Below are positions 18,296 to 28,390 of a DNA stretch of 64,000 nucleotides, one piece after another. The DNA is from Pelagomonas calceolata (taxonomy: Eukaryota; Sar; Pelagophyceae; Pelagomonadales; Pelagomonadaceae). Under the pieces are notes generated by a model. The model did no database searches, was not told the DNA's origin, and saw only the letters and a list, made by a program, of their open reading frames with translations. The position numbers and the translations under genes are program-made. The DNA lies in assembly GCA_918797485.1 (NCBI GenBank), contig CAKKNE010000003.1:434001-498000 (forward strand), given 5' to 3'. Within the stretch, counting starts at the first letter, position 1. The number at the start of each line of letters is the position of its first letter.

Positions 18296-20723
18296 ATGGC
18301 CATCGAGGCCCCCCGCGGCCCGATGTCACCACAGTCGCGGCCCGGCACTTCTGGTAGACCGTCGACGCGCTGCTCGACGGCCCGTTCATCATTGGGCAGC
18401 GGCCGCCGTCAAAGGGTCGAGACGGGTGCCACGAACAGGCCCCGCAACAAACACAAGAAGAAGAAGGACCCGTCCGTGCCGCTCATGACGTCGGCCAAGG
18501 CCCAAGCTAGAGAAAAGCTCACACCGCATATAGGCGAGTGGAAGCAGCCGCCGGGCGCCGCGGCCGTCGACCGGTCCGCGGCCTTTCGTACAAGACGGCT
18601 CAACACGGAGCGCGACCGCCCCCTCCAGATGGCGACCTGGGGCCCCACGACCGTGCCGCGGCCCGGCCGCACCTGGATCAGTGAAAGCCAGCAGATGCAG
18701 ACCACTCTGAGGGATGCCGAGGAAATTGCAGCCAACGAGAGTGATGAATTCGAAGTGATAGAAAGGGAAAAGGCGCGCAAGGCCTTCATGATCAACGCCC
18801 AGAACGAGCGCGTCACGAACAAGGCGCGGGAAAGGCTCGCTCAATTAGCGCTCCATAAATATGGGGGCGTGCGCCAGATGTTCGATTGCCTCGATAGGAA
18901 CAACGACAAGGAGCTGTCGTTGGACGAGTTCTCGCACGCTCTTAAGAGGAGGAACCTCGAGAAGCTGTTCCCGCGGCGCGTATGCGGCGTCCTCGCTGGA
19001 ATTGGGTCGCGTCGATGGCGTCAACGCGGTGCCACGTCGCCCCGATGGCGTCAGAGCGTCTGTGCGTCTCGTGAGAGAGCCTCGTGAAACCCCACGCCAT
19101 CGAGCAAAACACCGCGCAGGGACCAGCAGCGCCTCGTCTACGACGCCATCGACAAGGACTTCTCGGAATCTGTAGAAGTGGAAGAAATGGTCGACTGGCT
19201 CGAGAAGGACCCCCGCGCGGCTGCTGCGCGTCGAGCGAACGAGAAGTTGTTGCGGTCCCAGGAAGATAGAAATATCGGGGAGATCACGCTGCCGCCGCAC
19301 CTCCGCGAGGTCAAGGACCGCATCGCGGACGAAGTGTATAAGAGAACAAGGGCCACAAAGACGGAGGAGGGCAACCTGCGGCAGGACGAATACTTGATTA
19401 ATGGGCTGCAGAACTGGGACGTCCAGAACCGAAGCAAGGGCGACGGCACGCTGTCGCCCCGGGAGATCGTGGACGCGCTCGGGCCGAAGTACCTGAATCT
19501 CGGCGTCCCCGACGCCGAGGTGCGGGAACTGGTCGACTATTTGGATCTCGGCGAGCAATGCAAAATCAAGCAATTCGTAAAAAAGTTAGAAATTGGGGAC
19601 CACGCGCCGGACTTCAACCCGTTCTTCGACGCGAGGGACCGCGAGTTAGTGAGTCTGAAAAGAACCATCGCGGCGCCCTGGCAGTGGGAGGCGACCGACG
19701 AGTTGCTCGCCAAATCGAAGGAGCTGCAGGGGTATAGCACGTCACCCATAAAAAAACGAGCTCAAACCGCGTCGCCCACCTACGGGCGGAGGAGAAGGAC
19801 GCTAGGACCGGAAGTGGACCGCTACGTGAGACCGCTATGTACCAGTCGTAGCTTGGAGCGCCACCACGAGATCATGTCAAGAGATCGGGCCGAACATTCG
19901 ACGGCCGTAGCCAAGGAAGCCCTCACGCCCTGCGACGACAGCGAGGGCGTCTTCGATGATATGCGTCGTACAAGAACGCAGCAGATGGCGGGCATCTGTC
20001 CGAGATTCGTGCCGCAAGAACCGACGGACTGGACGAGAACGGGACTAGGGGGCGACGGCATGTCGCCCAAGTCCGGCGTTTACCTGGACCCCACGCAACG
20101 CTTCGGGACGACGACCAATAGATACTACACGCCCATCATCTACGAGCCGAACAAGCCTTGCCGGAGGGAGAACGTGTCCGATTCGACGCGAGACTTCCGG
20201 AAGCGCCAGGCTCTCAAGGCCGCGCGGAAAGCTCGAGGGAGATATCATAGAGATAGGTACGCGGAGAACCGATTGTTCGAGGAGCAGACCCGTATTCACA
20301 CCAGCGTCCTTACGCCATCGCCGCGACGGCGTTTGCTCGACGGCGCGACCCCCCACGCCATCGCCGCGACGGCGTCCCTCCCTCGCAGGCTTCATGAACG
20401 AGGAACAAAAAGTGAAGGAAAAGGCCAAGGCCATGCTCGACTACTTCCAGACGACGTATGAGCGCGACCTCTTCGCCACGCGGTGCCAGCCGCCCGAGAA
20501 CATGCAGCGGAAATCGAACAAGGTCCTCTACGACCGGATGTGGGGCGGCTCGCGCCAGAACATGCTTCATTCGGTGAACAAGAAGAACCTCGGGTATCCA
20601 CCGACGACGGAAACTCTGAGAACGCAGCCTCTGCTCGATCACCTCGCGGCGACGCGGTCGCGCGACGTCGCGGGCGACGCGGCGCGGCGCGCGGCGGCGC
20701 TGCCGGCGCACGTCACGGCTTGA
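18296..20723 (+). CDS. EF-hand protein of unknown function, three exons
   Basis: Predicted 727 residues from exons 18296-18979, 19127-20291 and 20389-20723. The sum is in frame, but the second acceptor choice and both donors are predictions. An EF-hand is clear near residue 200 in MFDCLDRNNDKELSLDEF, with loop D-R-N-N-D-K-E-L-S-L-D-E. A second, degenerate helix-loop-helix (YDAIDKDFSESVEVEEMV) follows the first intron, and another acidic segment (KGDGTLSPREIVDAL) later fits a third EF-hand. The N-terminus is basic and disordered. The rest is charged with TSPIKKRAQTASPTYGRRRR-type patches. Layout resembles flagellar or cytoskeletal EF-hand proteins of algae, but this is only an impression. Both introns are introner-type. 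Confidence 0.75.
18980..19126 (+). mobile_element. Introner-type intron, ACGCCATCG family
   Basis: This 147-bp intron starts GTATGC and contains CGTCGATGGCGT, CCGATGGCGT and, inverted at the far end, ACGCCATCGAG, that is, inverted core repeats. The acceptor could be at 19119 or 19126; the latter keeps frame with the GT donor. Confidence 0.6.
20292..20388 (+). mobile_element. Introner-type intron, ACGCCATCG family
   Basis: This 97-bp intron carries ACGCCATCGCCGCGACGGCG twice, about 40 bp apart. Donor GTATTCAC and the exon after the acceptor (GCTTCATG) share TTCA at a one-base offset, which may be a decayed target duplication. Confidence 0.6.
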
Positions 20724-20763
20724 TCTCTGATCGCTCGTAAGTTCCGTCGTTTATTTATATTGT

Positions 20764-21062
20764 TTACGCGGGCCTCGTCGACGGCGTTTCGCGGGCGCGG
20801 AGATTGGCTCGGGCGTCTCGCAGGGATTGCTCAACCCCCTCTGTGAGCGGGTTCGCGCTACCGAACACGCGCCGGACGATTCGAGCCGTGTCCTCGAGCA
20901 CCTTTACGGCCTCGCGGAGATCGTCGAGCGTGGCGGCCGGGTCCGCGTAGAGCGCCCCAGCGTAATTCCACCTCGCCTTGAGCGTGAGTTCATTACTCTC
21001 TCCGAGACCGCGCAACGCCACGGGCATCGTTTTGCGCAACAATTTCCTGGCTTCTGTGAACT
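20764..21062 (-). pseudogene. Truncated C-terminal TPR fragment of the MYND/TPR family
   Basis: The minus strand encodes FTEARKLLRKTMPVA, then a TPR-like tail ending RARETPSTRPA, clearly homologous to the C-terminal third of the intact copies at 1159 and 24437. The MYND, RING-CH and first TPR parts are missing. It abuts a second truncated copy in the opposite orientation at 21080, so the pair looks like the product of an inversion or recombination between family members. Confidence 0.7.
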
Positions 21063-21079
21063 GATCTCGACTAATAATC

Positions 21080-21718
21080 GGCTGGGCGTGCTGGAAGACG
21101 TATGTAGGCCGACCGGCGAACTTTCAAATCAGTGCGATGACGCAGCTCGGGAACGGTTTATCCCAGGCAGATCACAACGAGGACGCATTGTCCGTGAGAG
21201 AGGCCGAATTGGCTATGCGACGGCGCATTGGCGCATCAGAACACGAATTGCTCATCGTGCAGAGCAACATTGCGAGCACGTATGCTAAGCTGGGACGTCA
21301 TGAAGAGGCCCTGTGCGTGAGGCAGGAAACATTCTCGGGAACATTGAAGCTCCATGGCGAGCAGCATAGCGAAACGCTGATAGAAGCCAACAGCTACGCA
21401 ACGTCCCTTTTTCGTCTACAACGCTTCGAAGAAAGCAAGTCGCTGCTCCGCAAAACGATGTCCGTGGCGCGGCGCATTTTAGGGGATTCACATCACCTCA
21501 CGCTACAGATGAGGGCGAATTACGCGGCGGCGCTCTTCTCGGACACCGATGCCACGCTCGCCGATCTCCGCGTGGCCGTGACGACGCTCGAGGATTTGAC
21601 ACGGACCGCGCGGCGCGTCCTCGGTGCCGCGCACCCGCTCGCATCGGGGATTGAGCACAATCTACGAAAGTCGCGAGCCGCGCTCCGCGCCCGCGAAACG
21701 CCGTCGACGCGCGCGTAA
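21080..21718 (+). pseudogene. N-terminally truncated MYND/TPR family copy (TPR part only)
   Basis: Homology starts abruptly at the end of the RING-CH domain (GWACWKTYVGRP) and continues through all TPR repeats to the RARETPSTRA tail. An ATG at 21137 could still give a 193-residue TPR-only protein, so it may be expressed. Loss of both zinc fingers and the head-to-head fragment at 20764 argue for a broken copy. Key TPR residues such as SNIASTYAKLGRHEEAL are intact, so the truncation may be fairly recent. Confidence 0.65.
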
Positions 21719-21745
21719 GAAAACGCCACGAGAATAAATACAACA

Positions 21746-22075
21746 TCAAGACTCACTACGCACGCCCCCCTCGAGGTACTCCGTCCGCGCCGACGGCGTC
21801 ACCGTCGGCGCGCGCGGTTTTACAGGCGCCTCGACCGGCGCCGGCGCCTCGGACGCCGCCAGGTCCTCGTAGCGTGCCAGGTTCTCGGGCGTCGCGGGCA
21901 CGGCGACGCCGCGCGGGTAGAGGTAGTTGCGGAGGTGCCCGCCCGCCACTGTCACGACCGCGCCCGCGCGCTCGGTGCGGCCTTTCAAGATCGTGTCCTT
22001 TAGCAGTAGAGCCTGGCGCGTGGCGAGTGGCCGGCGCGCGATCAATTTTGTGTGGACCGCGGCTCGTCGCAGCAT
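21746..22075 (-). CDS. Mitochondrial ribosomal protein bL9
   Basis: 109 residues. The bL9 N-terminal domain is recognisable: LLKDTILKGRTERAGAVVTV, then GGHLRNYLYPRGVAVPATPENL, matching the bacterial pattern of a strand, G-x-x-G-x-V-V-x-V, a Y/F-x-R-N-x-L-x-P loop and AVPATPENL. The C-terminal domain of bacterial L9 is absent and replaced by a short Ala/Pro-rich tail, as is common in mitochondrial forms. The leader MLRRAAVHTKLIARRPLATRQ is Arg-rich and acid-free, so mitochondrial import is likely. I chose the ATG at 22075; the longer frame has no homology upstream. The promoter motif lies 159 bp upstream. Confidence 0.88.
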   Translation of the reverse strand: MLRRAAVHTKLIARRPLATRQALLLKDTILKGRTERAGAVVTVAGGHLRNYLYPRGVAVPATPENLARYEDLAASEAPAPVEAPVKPRAPTVTPSARTEYLEGGVRSES

Positions 22076-22233
22076 GGCTGCAGTGCTATGTGCTGCTTGT
22101 GCGGCGATGGCGTGAATCTGACCGCGATTTTGCCAGCGCAGTCGCTTTGCCCAGTAAAAATGTGTCCTTTCAGCAGCGTGCACGTCGGAGCACAGCTGCG
22201 CGTTTATGCAAGGCTTGGCTGTGCTGCTTGCTT

Positions 22234-22256
22234 GCTAGTGTCTTACTGTCACTAGG
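22234..22256. promoter_or_regulatory. Promoter palindromic motif, site 8
   Basis: Read on the minus strand: GCCTAGTGAC, then AGTAAGACACTAGCAAGC. It is 159 bp upstream of the bL9 ATG. No clear plus-strand gene starts nearby except the weak candidate at 22573. Confidence 0.65.
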
Positions 22257-22572
22257 CATTAGGCAATTGCACTTGCGCCACGCTCGCGTTTGCGAGCTAC
22301 CGTCAACCAAGAGTATCCTTGCGATCCGCCAAGACAAGCGGACAGCACGAGCGACGAATCTCCGACGATACGCGCCCGCAATTGAGTCTCCACTAACCAC
22401 ATTGCACTTTTTCCTGTGAGCCGTACCGACCGCGGCAGACGCGCGAGCTCGTCTGAAAGCGCTCGACCAAAACACCACTCGACACGGCGATGGCGAGACC
22501 GTCTAGCTCCGGACGCCTGCGCCGCGCGAGGCCCACGACGTCGCACGGTCGCGACACTAACTTTTGGGCACG

Positions 22573-22963
22573 ATGATCAAATATCTCACACTCCTCGCGT
22601 CTCTTGCGGCTCTGCAGCTCAGCGACGGAGCTTATGCTGGAGCTTCGTGTGTCTGGCCCCGGCGAGGCCCGGATTGTGGTGCCCGGGGCTTCGGGCCTTT
22701 ATCGACAACTCGACTGGGTGGTAGTCTCGAGCAAGCAAGACACTGCGTGTTCAAAGCGTCGCCTCTAATTTAGCGCCCGCCGTCTCCGCGGCTTCACATC
22801 GACCTGTTCGGGCCCAGACACGCGCCGCTTGATGGGGTAAACGACAATGGACTCGACGACTCGACTCAATTGGACGTGACGAGCAATCAATTCTGAACCT
22901 GTACGAAGAGGACCCATGGGCTACGCGCGAGGCAGCGCCGCCCATTGACTACACAGATTAGTC
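22573..22963 (+). pseudogene. Possible decayed or spliced small secreted-protein gene
   Basis: ATG at 22573 opens a signal peptide-like stretch, MIKYLTLLASLAALQLSDG. A protein-like segment continues in another frame (ELRVSGPGEARIVVPGASGL) after a repeated GGAGCTT. A third segment (EQSILNLYEEDPWATREAA) ends at TAG 22961-22963. No single frame joins them. It could be a broken gene or one with tiny introns. The remaining 1.0-kb gap from 22076 to 23089 shows only the promoter motif at 22234. Confidence 0.3.
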
Positions 22964-23089
22964 ATCTCCGACGAAGCGCTGGCGTCGGCGTCGTCCATAA
23001 CTACGGAGCTGCCGTGTATGCGATGAGCCTCGAACGCTCCAGATGTGACGAGAGGGCTCCCAGGCAAATACAGGCCACACTCACGAAAC

Positions 23090-24190
23090 TTATACAATAG
23101 CTACCGGAAACCCTACGTTTGTGATAACGACCGTGTAGCCCAGGTAGAGCGCCACGACGACGACCAGGACACACCCCGGCATGGCTATATACGGGTGCGC
23201 GTTGAAGAGAAAGACACCATAGGACCACACCACCCATGACACGACGATCTTCGCGATGGTCCAGACCGCTCCTCCTAAACATCTCATACAGGTCTTCATT
23301 GTATCTAGAGGGCTCGAGAGAACCTGCATCAAAAGAGGAACGAGCCACGCGAGTAGGACGGCAACCACAACAGTAAACAGACTGTGTTGCACGAGCGGCG
23401 GTGCCGTTTTTATTTTATCGTGCAAGCGATAGAACGGCGTGATGGCCTGTACTATTGCCTGCCAGCGGGTAGCCGGCCCGCACCAAACAATGACGGGAAT
23501 GATTCTACGTAACGTCCAGTACTCGTACTCCCGTAAAACACAACCACAGAACGTCGCGCAGCGTCGGAAGCACGTAGGTGCCGGCTGAATCCTAGAGCTG
23601 ATGTACGTGACCACGTAAACCGTACTCACACAGATCCCGACGAAAGACCACAAGTAAATACCTTCATGAAAAGCGAGGGCGACGTAAGAGTACCACGTCT
23701 GATCCGCCACAGCGTCGTACTCTCTTCTCGAATCTTCGTCTCCAAGCACGATTCTCGCGACTCGCAGGGAATTGTACTGTAACACAGCCAGCAGGTGCCC
23801 TTTGGATGAGAAGGCGGCCTCCTTATTCTTCGACGTTTTTCGCCGCCAGCTCCCGGCCGACTCAACGGGGTGCTCTTCTCCATCGAGTTCTATTCCCAAC
23901 TCTACGACCAGTTGCGCGGCCTCGTCACGGCTCAGGAGGCCGTTTGCGTCGGCGTCGTACGACTTGAATTTCGAGGCGATCTGCTGGTCCTTGTTCTGCT
24001 GGAACCACACGTCGGCGTCGCCGTCGATGAATTCCTGCTCAAGCGCGGCCTTGCGCTCGTCGAATGCTGCGAAGATCTCATCTTGCGTCGCGTGTGCCGG
24101 CACGCGCAGCACATCGTAGTGTGATATATTTTGGTTGTTCGCCGCCGCGGCAACTACCGCTACGGCGCAGCAGTAGGCGAGCAGCCGCAT
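23090..24190 (-). CDS. Membrane protein with split J-like domain and EF-hand
   Basis: 366 residues. A signal peptide (MRLLAYCCAVAVVAAAA) is followed by a J-domain start, HYDVLRVPAHATQDEIFAAFD. About 60 residues later comes a canonical EF-hand loop, D-A-D-A-N-G-L-L-S-R-D-E. Then J-domain helix 4 features return in VLGDEDSRREYDAV. The HPD motif that activates Hsp70 is not present, so this is J-like only. The C-terminal half has several hydrophobic segments (LWSFVGICVSTVYVVTYI, LFTVVVAVLLAWLVPLL, MPGCVLVVVVALYLGYTVV). I infer an ER or endomembrane protein whose lumenal N-terminal domain binds calcium. It is divergent from the second MYND gene. Confidence 0.75.
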   Translation of the reverse strand: MRLLAYCCAVAVVAAAANNQNISHYDVLRVPAHATQDEIFAAFDERKAALEQEFIDGDADVWFQQNKDQQIASKFKSYDADANGLLSRDEAAQLVVELGIELDGEEHPVESAGSWRRKTSKNKEAAFSSKGHLLAVLQYNSLRVARIVLGDEDSRREYDAVADQTWYSYVALAFHEGIYLWSFVGICVSTVYVVTYISSRIQPAPTCFRRCATFCGCVLREYEYWTLRRIIPVIVWCGPATRWQAIVQAITPFYRLHDKIKTAPPLVQHSLFTVVVAVLLAWLVPLLMQVLSSPLDTMKTCMRCLGGAVWTIAKIVVSWVVWSYGVFLFNAHPYIAMPGCVLVVVVALYLGYTVVITNVGFPVAIV

Positions 24191-24356
24191 GCTGCTGCTG
24201 CTGCTGCAACTGGTGCAGTTTTGTGCGCGTACGCGCGTGTACGACTATTGGCTACTACCGAGCGTCATCAACTCGACGTCCACGGGCGTTTGAGCCTCGA
24301 ACGCTCAAGAAATGCTATGAATTAGGCGAGAGTGCCGACGGAGAGCAGCTCTCTAA

Positions 24357-24382
24357 GCTAGCGGCACGTAAGACACTAGCAA
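24357..24382. promoter_or_regulatory. Divergent-promoter palindromic motif, site 9
   Basis: GCTAGCGGC, AC, GTAAGACACTAGCAA, one of the best matches. It is 167 bp from the J-like gene start and 55 bp from the MYND start. Confidence 0.65.
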
Positions 24383-24436
24383 CAGCGAAAAAGCATTAGC
24401 GACCAACGCGACCCTCATACGCCTCACCCGACCAAA

Positions 24437-25582
24437 ATGATCCTCACAACCTGCGCCGCCTGCGCCGCCCCACTGGCCCACAACGCGCCGCGATGCGTGA
24501 GGTGCCATGTGAGATACTGTGATGCCACTTGCCAACATGACCACTGGCGCCGCGGCCACAAGCAGATGTGCAAGAAAATACACCGCGGCGGCAACGCGGA
24601 GCAATACCACGCCGACAAAAAATACAAGGAGGCCGTCGCGGTCGCGGTCGAGGCATGCGCCGACGACACCAAGGGCCAGACGTGCTACATCTGCACGCAG
24701 GCCCTCCACTGGAAGACCAAGGAAGGTCTCGTGCGAGGGTGTGCGTGCCGTGGAACGGCTGGCTTCGCTCATGTGTCGTGTTTGGCGGAGCAGGCGAAGA
24801 TTTTGTTCGCGGAGGCCGAGGAGAACAATTTGAGCGACAAGGTTAAGACTGAGAGGTTCGAGCGGTGGTACGCGTGTAGCCTGTGCGAGCAAGAGTACCA
24901 CGGCGTCGTGCGATGCGCGCTCGGGTGGGCCTGCTGGAAGACGTACGTTGGCCGGCCGGAGACGGACGAGATTCGGGGCGTGGCGATGAACGTGCTTGGG
25001 AACGGTTTAATTTCTGCAAAACATTATGAGGACGCGCTGACCGTGCAAGAGGCCGAGTTGTCGATGCTGCGGCGCGTTGGCGCGCCAGAACACTCGATTC
25101 TCGTGGCGCAGACAAATCTTTCAACCACGTATGCTAGGATTGGGAGGCATGAACAGGCCTTGCAGATGAGTCGAGATGTATATTCGGGAGAGTTGAAACT
25201 CTATGGCGAGGAACATGGAAGGACCGTCGTAGCAGCCTGCAACTACGCCACGTCCCTTGTTGGTCTAGAGCGCTTCGAAGAAGCCAAGTCATTGCTGCGC
25301 AAAATGATCCCCGTGGCGCAACGCATTCTCGGGGATAGTCATGATCACACACTCTCGATGCGGTCGATTTACGCGAATGCTCTCTACCAGGACACCTGCG
25401 CCACGCTAGACGATCTCAGCGAGGCCGTGACGACGTTCGAGGATACGGCACGGATCGCGCGGCGCGTGCTCGGTGGCGCGCATCCGTCCACAGTGAACAT
25501 GGAGCGGGCCCTGCAACACGCGCGAGCCGCCCTCCGCGCCCGCGACACGCCGCAGCCGTCGTCGCTTTCGGAGCGTGTGTAA
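24437..25582 (+). CDS. MYND zinc finger / RING-CH / TPR protein, copy 2
   Basis: 381 residues, paralogous over its full length to the gene at 1159. The MYND finger is complete (C6, C9, C20, C23, C28, C32, H41, C45), followed by the RING-CH finger (CYIC, GCACRGTAGFAHVSC, CSLC) and TPR repeats (LSTTYARIGRHEQALQMS, YATSLVGLERFEEAKSLL). The zinc-finger half is the more conserved, while TPR residues have drifted, which fits a fixed N-terminal activity and diverging partners. The stretch from the promoter motif to ATG also resembles that of copy 1 (CGCGACCCTCATAC and ACCAAAATGATCCTCACAAC blocks). A ubiquitin-ligase role is an inference from RING-CH. Confidence 0.85.
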   Translation: MILTTCAACAAPLAHNAPRCVRCHVRYCDATCQHDHWRRGHKQMCKKIHRGGNAEQYHADKKYKEAVAVAVEACADDTKGQTCYICTQALHWKTKEGLVRGCACRGTAGFAHVSCLAEQAKILFAEAEENNLSDKVKTERFERWYACSLCEQEYHGVVRCALGWACWKTYVGRPETDEIRGVAMNVLGNGLISAKHYEDALTVQEAELSMLRRVGAPEHSILVAQTNLSTTYARIGRHEQALQMSRDVYSGELKLYGEEHGRTVVAACNYATSLVGLERFEEAKSLLRKMIPVAQRILGDSHDHTLSMRSIYANALYQDTCATLDDLSEAVTTFEDTARIARRVLGGAHPSTVNMERALQHARAALRARDTPQPSSLSERV

Positions 25583-25652
25583 TGGTAGCTATCCGCGGAA
25601 ACTAAAGCAAAAACTACAGCCATGCGGCTGGCCCACGGCGATCTTATGCAAA

Positions 25653-25676
25653 GCTAGTGTGTCTTGCGCGCTAGGC
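25653..25676. promoter_or_regulatory. Promoter palindromic motif, site 10
   Basis: Read on the minus strand: GCCTAGCGCGC, then AAGACACACTAGC. It lies between two same-direction genes, 251 bp upstream of the epoxidase ATG. Confidence 0.5.
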
Positions 25677-25926
25677 AAAGCAACGAACTAAGTCCACGCG
25701 CCCGCAGTATACCTCCGAAGGTCTCCTTCTTGCTGCAGAAGAATCACGTTACCTTACGTGATGAGACACACTAGGATCCACACACAGTCAGCACGACTTG
25801 AGCGCCTTGTGTGGCGCTCTTGGGCCGTATCTCTCGCCGTTAAGGCTGTAGAAACTAGCGACCCAGTGCACTGCACCCCTCCTTGCGCTCGGCAACAGCT
25901 TACAGACTACGAGACGCTGGACGAAC

Positions 25927-27756
25927 ATGGCTAAAGTCATAGCAGCGCTGCTGCTCACAGCAGCACAAGCCCTCCAGGCGCCGCACGCCCGACCAGCGCC
26001 GACGCGCCAGCAGGCCGCCGCCGTCGCCGTGCCTGACACAAAGATCCCCGACGCCATCTCCGCCGAGCACCCCTTGAGGGTCGTCATCGCGGGCGCGGGC
26101 GTCGGCGGATTGACGCTCGCGAACGCCCTCAAGGGCTGCGACCACGTCGATGTCCAACTCATCGAGAAAACCTCAGCGTTCAAACGCTTCGGCGGGCCCA
26201 TCCAGCTCGCCTCGAACGCCATGCAGCTCTACAAGGAACTCGACGCGAATCTGTACGACCAGATCGAGTCCAAGTTCACGTGGACCGGCAATTTAACCAA
26301 TGGTATCAAAGATGGGATTCGCGACGAGTGGTACGCGAAGTTCGACCTCGCAAGTCCGGCGCGAGACCGGGGCATGCCTTACACGGGCGTGATCGAACGC
26401 CCAGATCTACAAGAAATTCTGCTGGGCAATCTGGAGGAGGGCGTCGTCAACAACGGCGTGGGCGTCCACTCCTACACGACCGGTGCCGTCGGGTCGAGAA
26501 TTACGGGACCGGTCGACGTCAAGCTCGAGGACGACAACATCGTCGCGGGAGACGTCTTGGTCGGTGCCGACGGCATCTGGAGTCAAGTAAGAGCCGCCAT
26601 GCGCGACGAGCCCGCTAGAGGCGACGGTTCGGGTGTTGCGTATTCGGGCTACACGGTGTTCGCGGGAGAATTAGCTTACAACAGCCCGGACAACGGCGAA
26701 GTCGGGTACAAGGTCTACATCGGGCCGAACCAGTACTTTGTGATCACCGTATGAGTGCGGCGTCCCTTTTCGACGCGTCGCGGCGATGGCGTCCGCGTGA
26801 GCCGCAGACGCCGTCGACGCGATCGCGACGCGGGCGTCAACCACATGTCATACGCGATCGTCGCGTCGATGGCGCGGACGGGGGCGCGTCCCAACCCTAC
26901 GCTGTCGCCGCGACGCGTCGATAGAGAGAGAGAGCCAACAACCGGCACGCCCACGATCGACACAACGCAGGACATCGGCAAGGGCCGCTACCAGTACTAC
27001 GCCTTTCTCGCGAGGGATCCCGGGAGCGCGGAGACGGAAGAGAAGCCCGATGGTACGGTACCGTTCCTCAAGAAGACGTTTGAAGGGTGGTCGCCGGACA
27101 TCCACGCGATCTTGGACGCGACGCGAGAGGACGAGATCGAGCAGAGGGATTTGTATGATAGACCGCCCTCCTCCCTAAAGCCGTGGTCCGTCGGGCCCGT
27201 GGGCTTGCTCGGTGATTCGGTCCATGCGATGATGCCCAACCTCGGGCAAGGCGGCTGCCAGGCGATCGAGGACGCTATAGTGCTCGCCGAGGAGCTCAAG
27301 GGCCTCACGTCGAGGACCGAGGCGGACATCGCTCTGACGAACTACCGGAATAGGAGGTTAGTGAGATCGGCCGCGGTCCAAGGGTTATCGCGCTTTGCGT
27401 CGGACATCATCATCCGCGGCTTCGACACGCCGGCCAAAATTGTCGATGGAAGACTGGAGAACTTTAACTACGCCGGTATTGTGACGCGACTACTCCAACC
27501 GATCTTACCCATCTTCTTCATGGTCCAGTTCAACTTCCTGTACGAGGGCTGGCGCAACGAATTCGCCTTCGACGTGAAGGCGGGGTTGTTGATTGGCGGC
27601 CTGGGGCTGTTCTTATTAGCTGTGGGCGCGGGCGCCGTCGGCGACGCGGCGGTGTTGTTGCCCTTTGGGCTGGAGTCGATCTTCGGCGTCGAGGCGCTCG
27701 CTGGGATCTCGGAGTCTATTTCCACCTTCCTTGGCGGCGCCGAGGGCATGCTTTGA
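25927..27756 (+). CDS. ZEP: Zeaxanthin epoxidase (xanthophyll-cycle FAD monooxygenase), two exons
   Basis: Predicted 535 residues from exons 25927-26748 and 26971-27756, joined in phase 0 to give YFVIT-DIGKGRYQYYAF. The FAD-binding GxGxxG motif is VVIAGAGVGGLTLANAL, the DG motif is VGADGIWSQVR and the GD motif is LLGDSVHAMMPNLGQGGCQAIEDA, all typical of zeaxanthin epoxidase. The enzyme epoxidises zeaxanthin (and in this lineage probably diatoxanthin) in the thylakoid xanthophyll cycle. MAKVIAALLLTAAQALQAPH is a plausible bipartite plastid leader. No FHA domain is seen. Near the C-terminus are hydrophobic stretches that could be membrane anchors. The intron is a 222-bp introner-type sequence. 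The LHC gene follows on the same strand. Confidence 0.92.
26749..26970 (+). mobile_element. Introner-type intron, ACGCCATCG family, in the epoxidase gene
   Basis: A 222-bp GT..AG intron (GTATGAGTGC ... ACGCAG) with GGCGATGGCGTCCGCG, ACGCCGTCGACGCG and GTCGCGTCGATGGCG motifs in both orientations plus a short GA repeat near 26921-26934. It lacks TACTAAC. No target duplication remains visible. Confidence 0.6.
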
Positions 27757-28390
27757 GGTTTGTTGTGGCCCCGCTCTCCTCCCTGTCCTACTGTAAAAAC
27801 TTGAAGTAGTATTCTTCGTCGACGGCGTGGAGGCTGGCCCGCGGCTGACTATCCGCGGCTGCGTCGTGCCGTCTGGCGCGGCCGTCCGGGAGAGCCGGGT
27901 TTTCGCTCTGGATTGGGTCCGATTAAGTCTGGATGATCCCTTGGCGGTCTTGAGCTTTAGATGGAGGGCGTTTCGATTGTTGCAGGCTGAGTCGAATTCA
28001 CGAAGAGCTGCGCCAGCCTGGCTAATACGCTGCTAATCGCCCTCGGTAAGCCGCACCGGTGTGATTCGTAAGACCAGTTTGATCCCTTCATCCACTCGAC
28101 AAACGGCCCTGGCATTTGCAGCTCGCTGAGCAGCAAACGCAGTGCGGTTGTTGGCTGTGTGCCATTTCACCTTGGCACACTGCTGCGCATGCGGGTTGCA
28201 ATCGTGTACGGTCGCGGCTACGGTATAATAGTTGCCGTGCTGCACTGCTGCGCAAGCCAGCAATGCAAATCCGCACTGAACGCGCTTGCCGCGACGCCGC
28301 GCGCCACCCGACCGCCGCTGTAGCAAAATCTCTCACGCAACGACTCGAACACCAGGCTCACGACTCTACCCCTCGCAGACAACTCAAAAC
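27757..28390 (+). other. 634-bp intergenic region upstream of the LHC gene
   Basis: No palindromic motif and no protein-like frame. A GGTATAATAG sequence near 28221 could act as a TATA-like element about 165 bp before the LHC ATG. Otherwise I see nothing. Confidence 0.4.
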
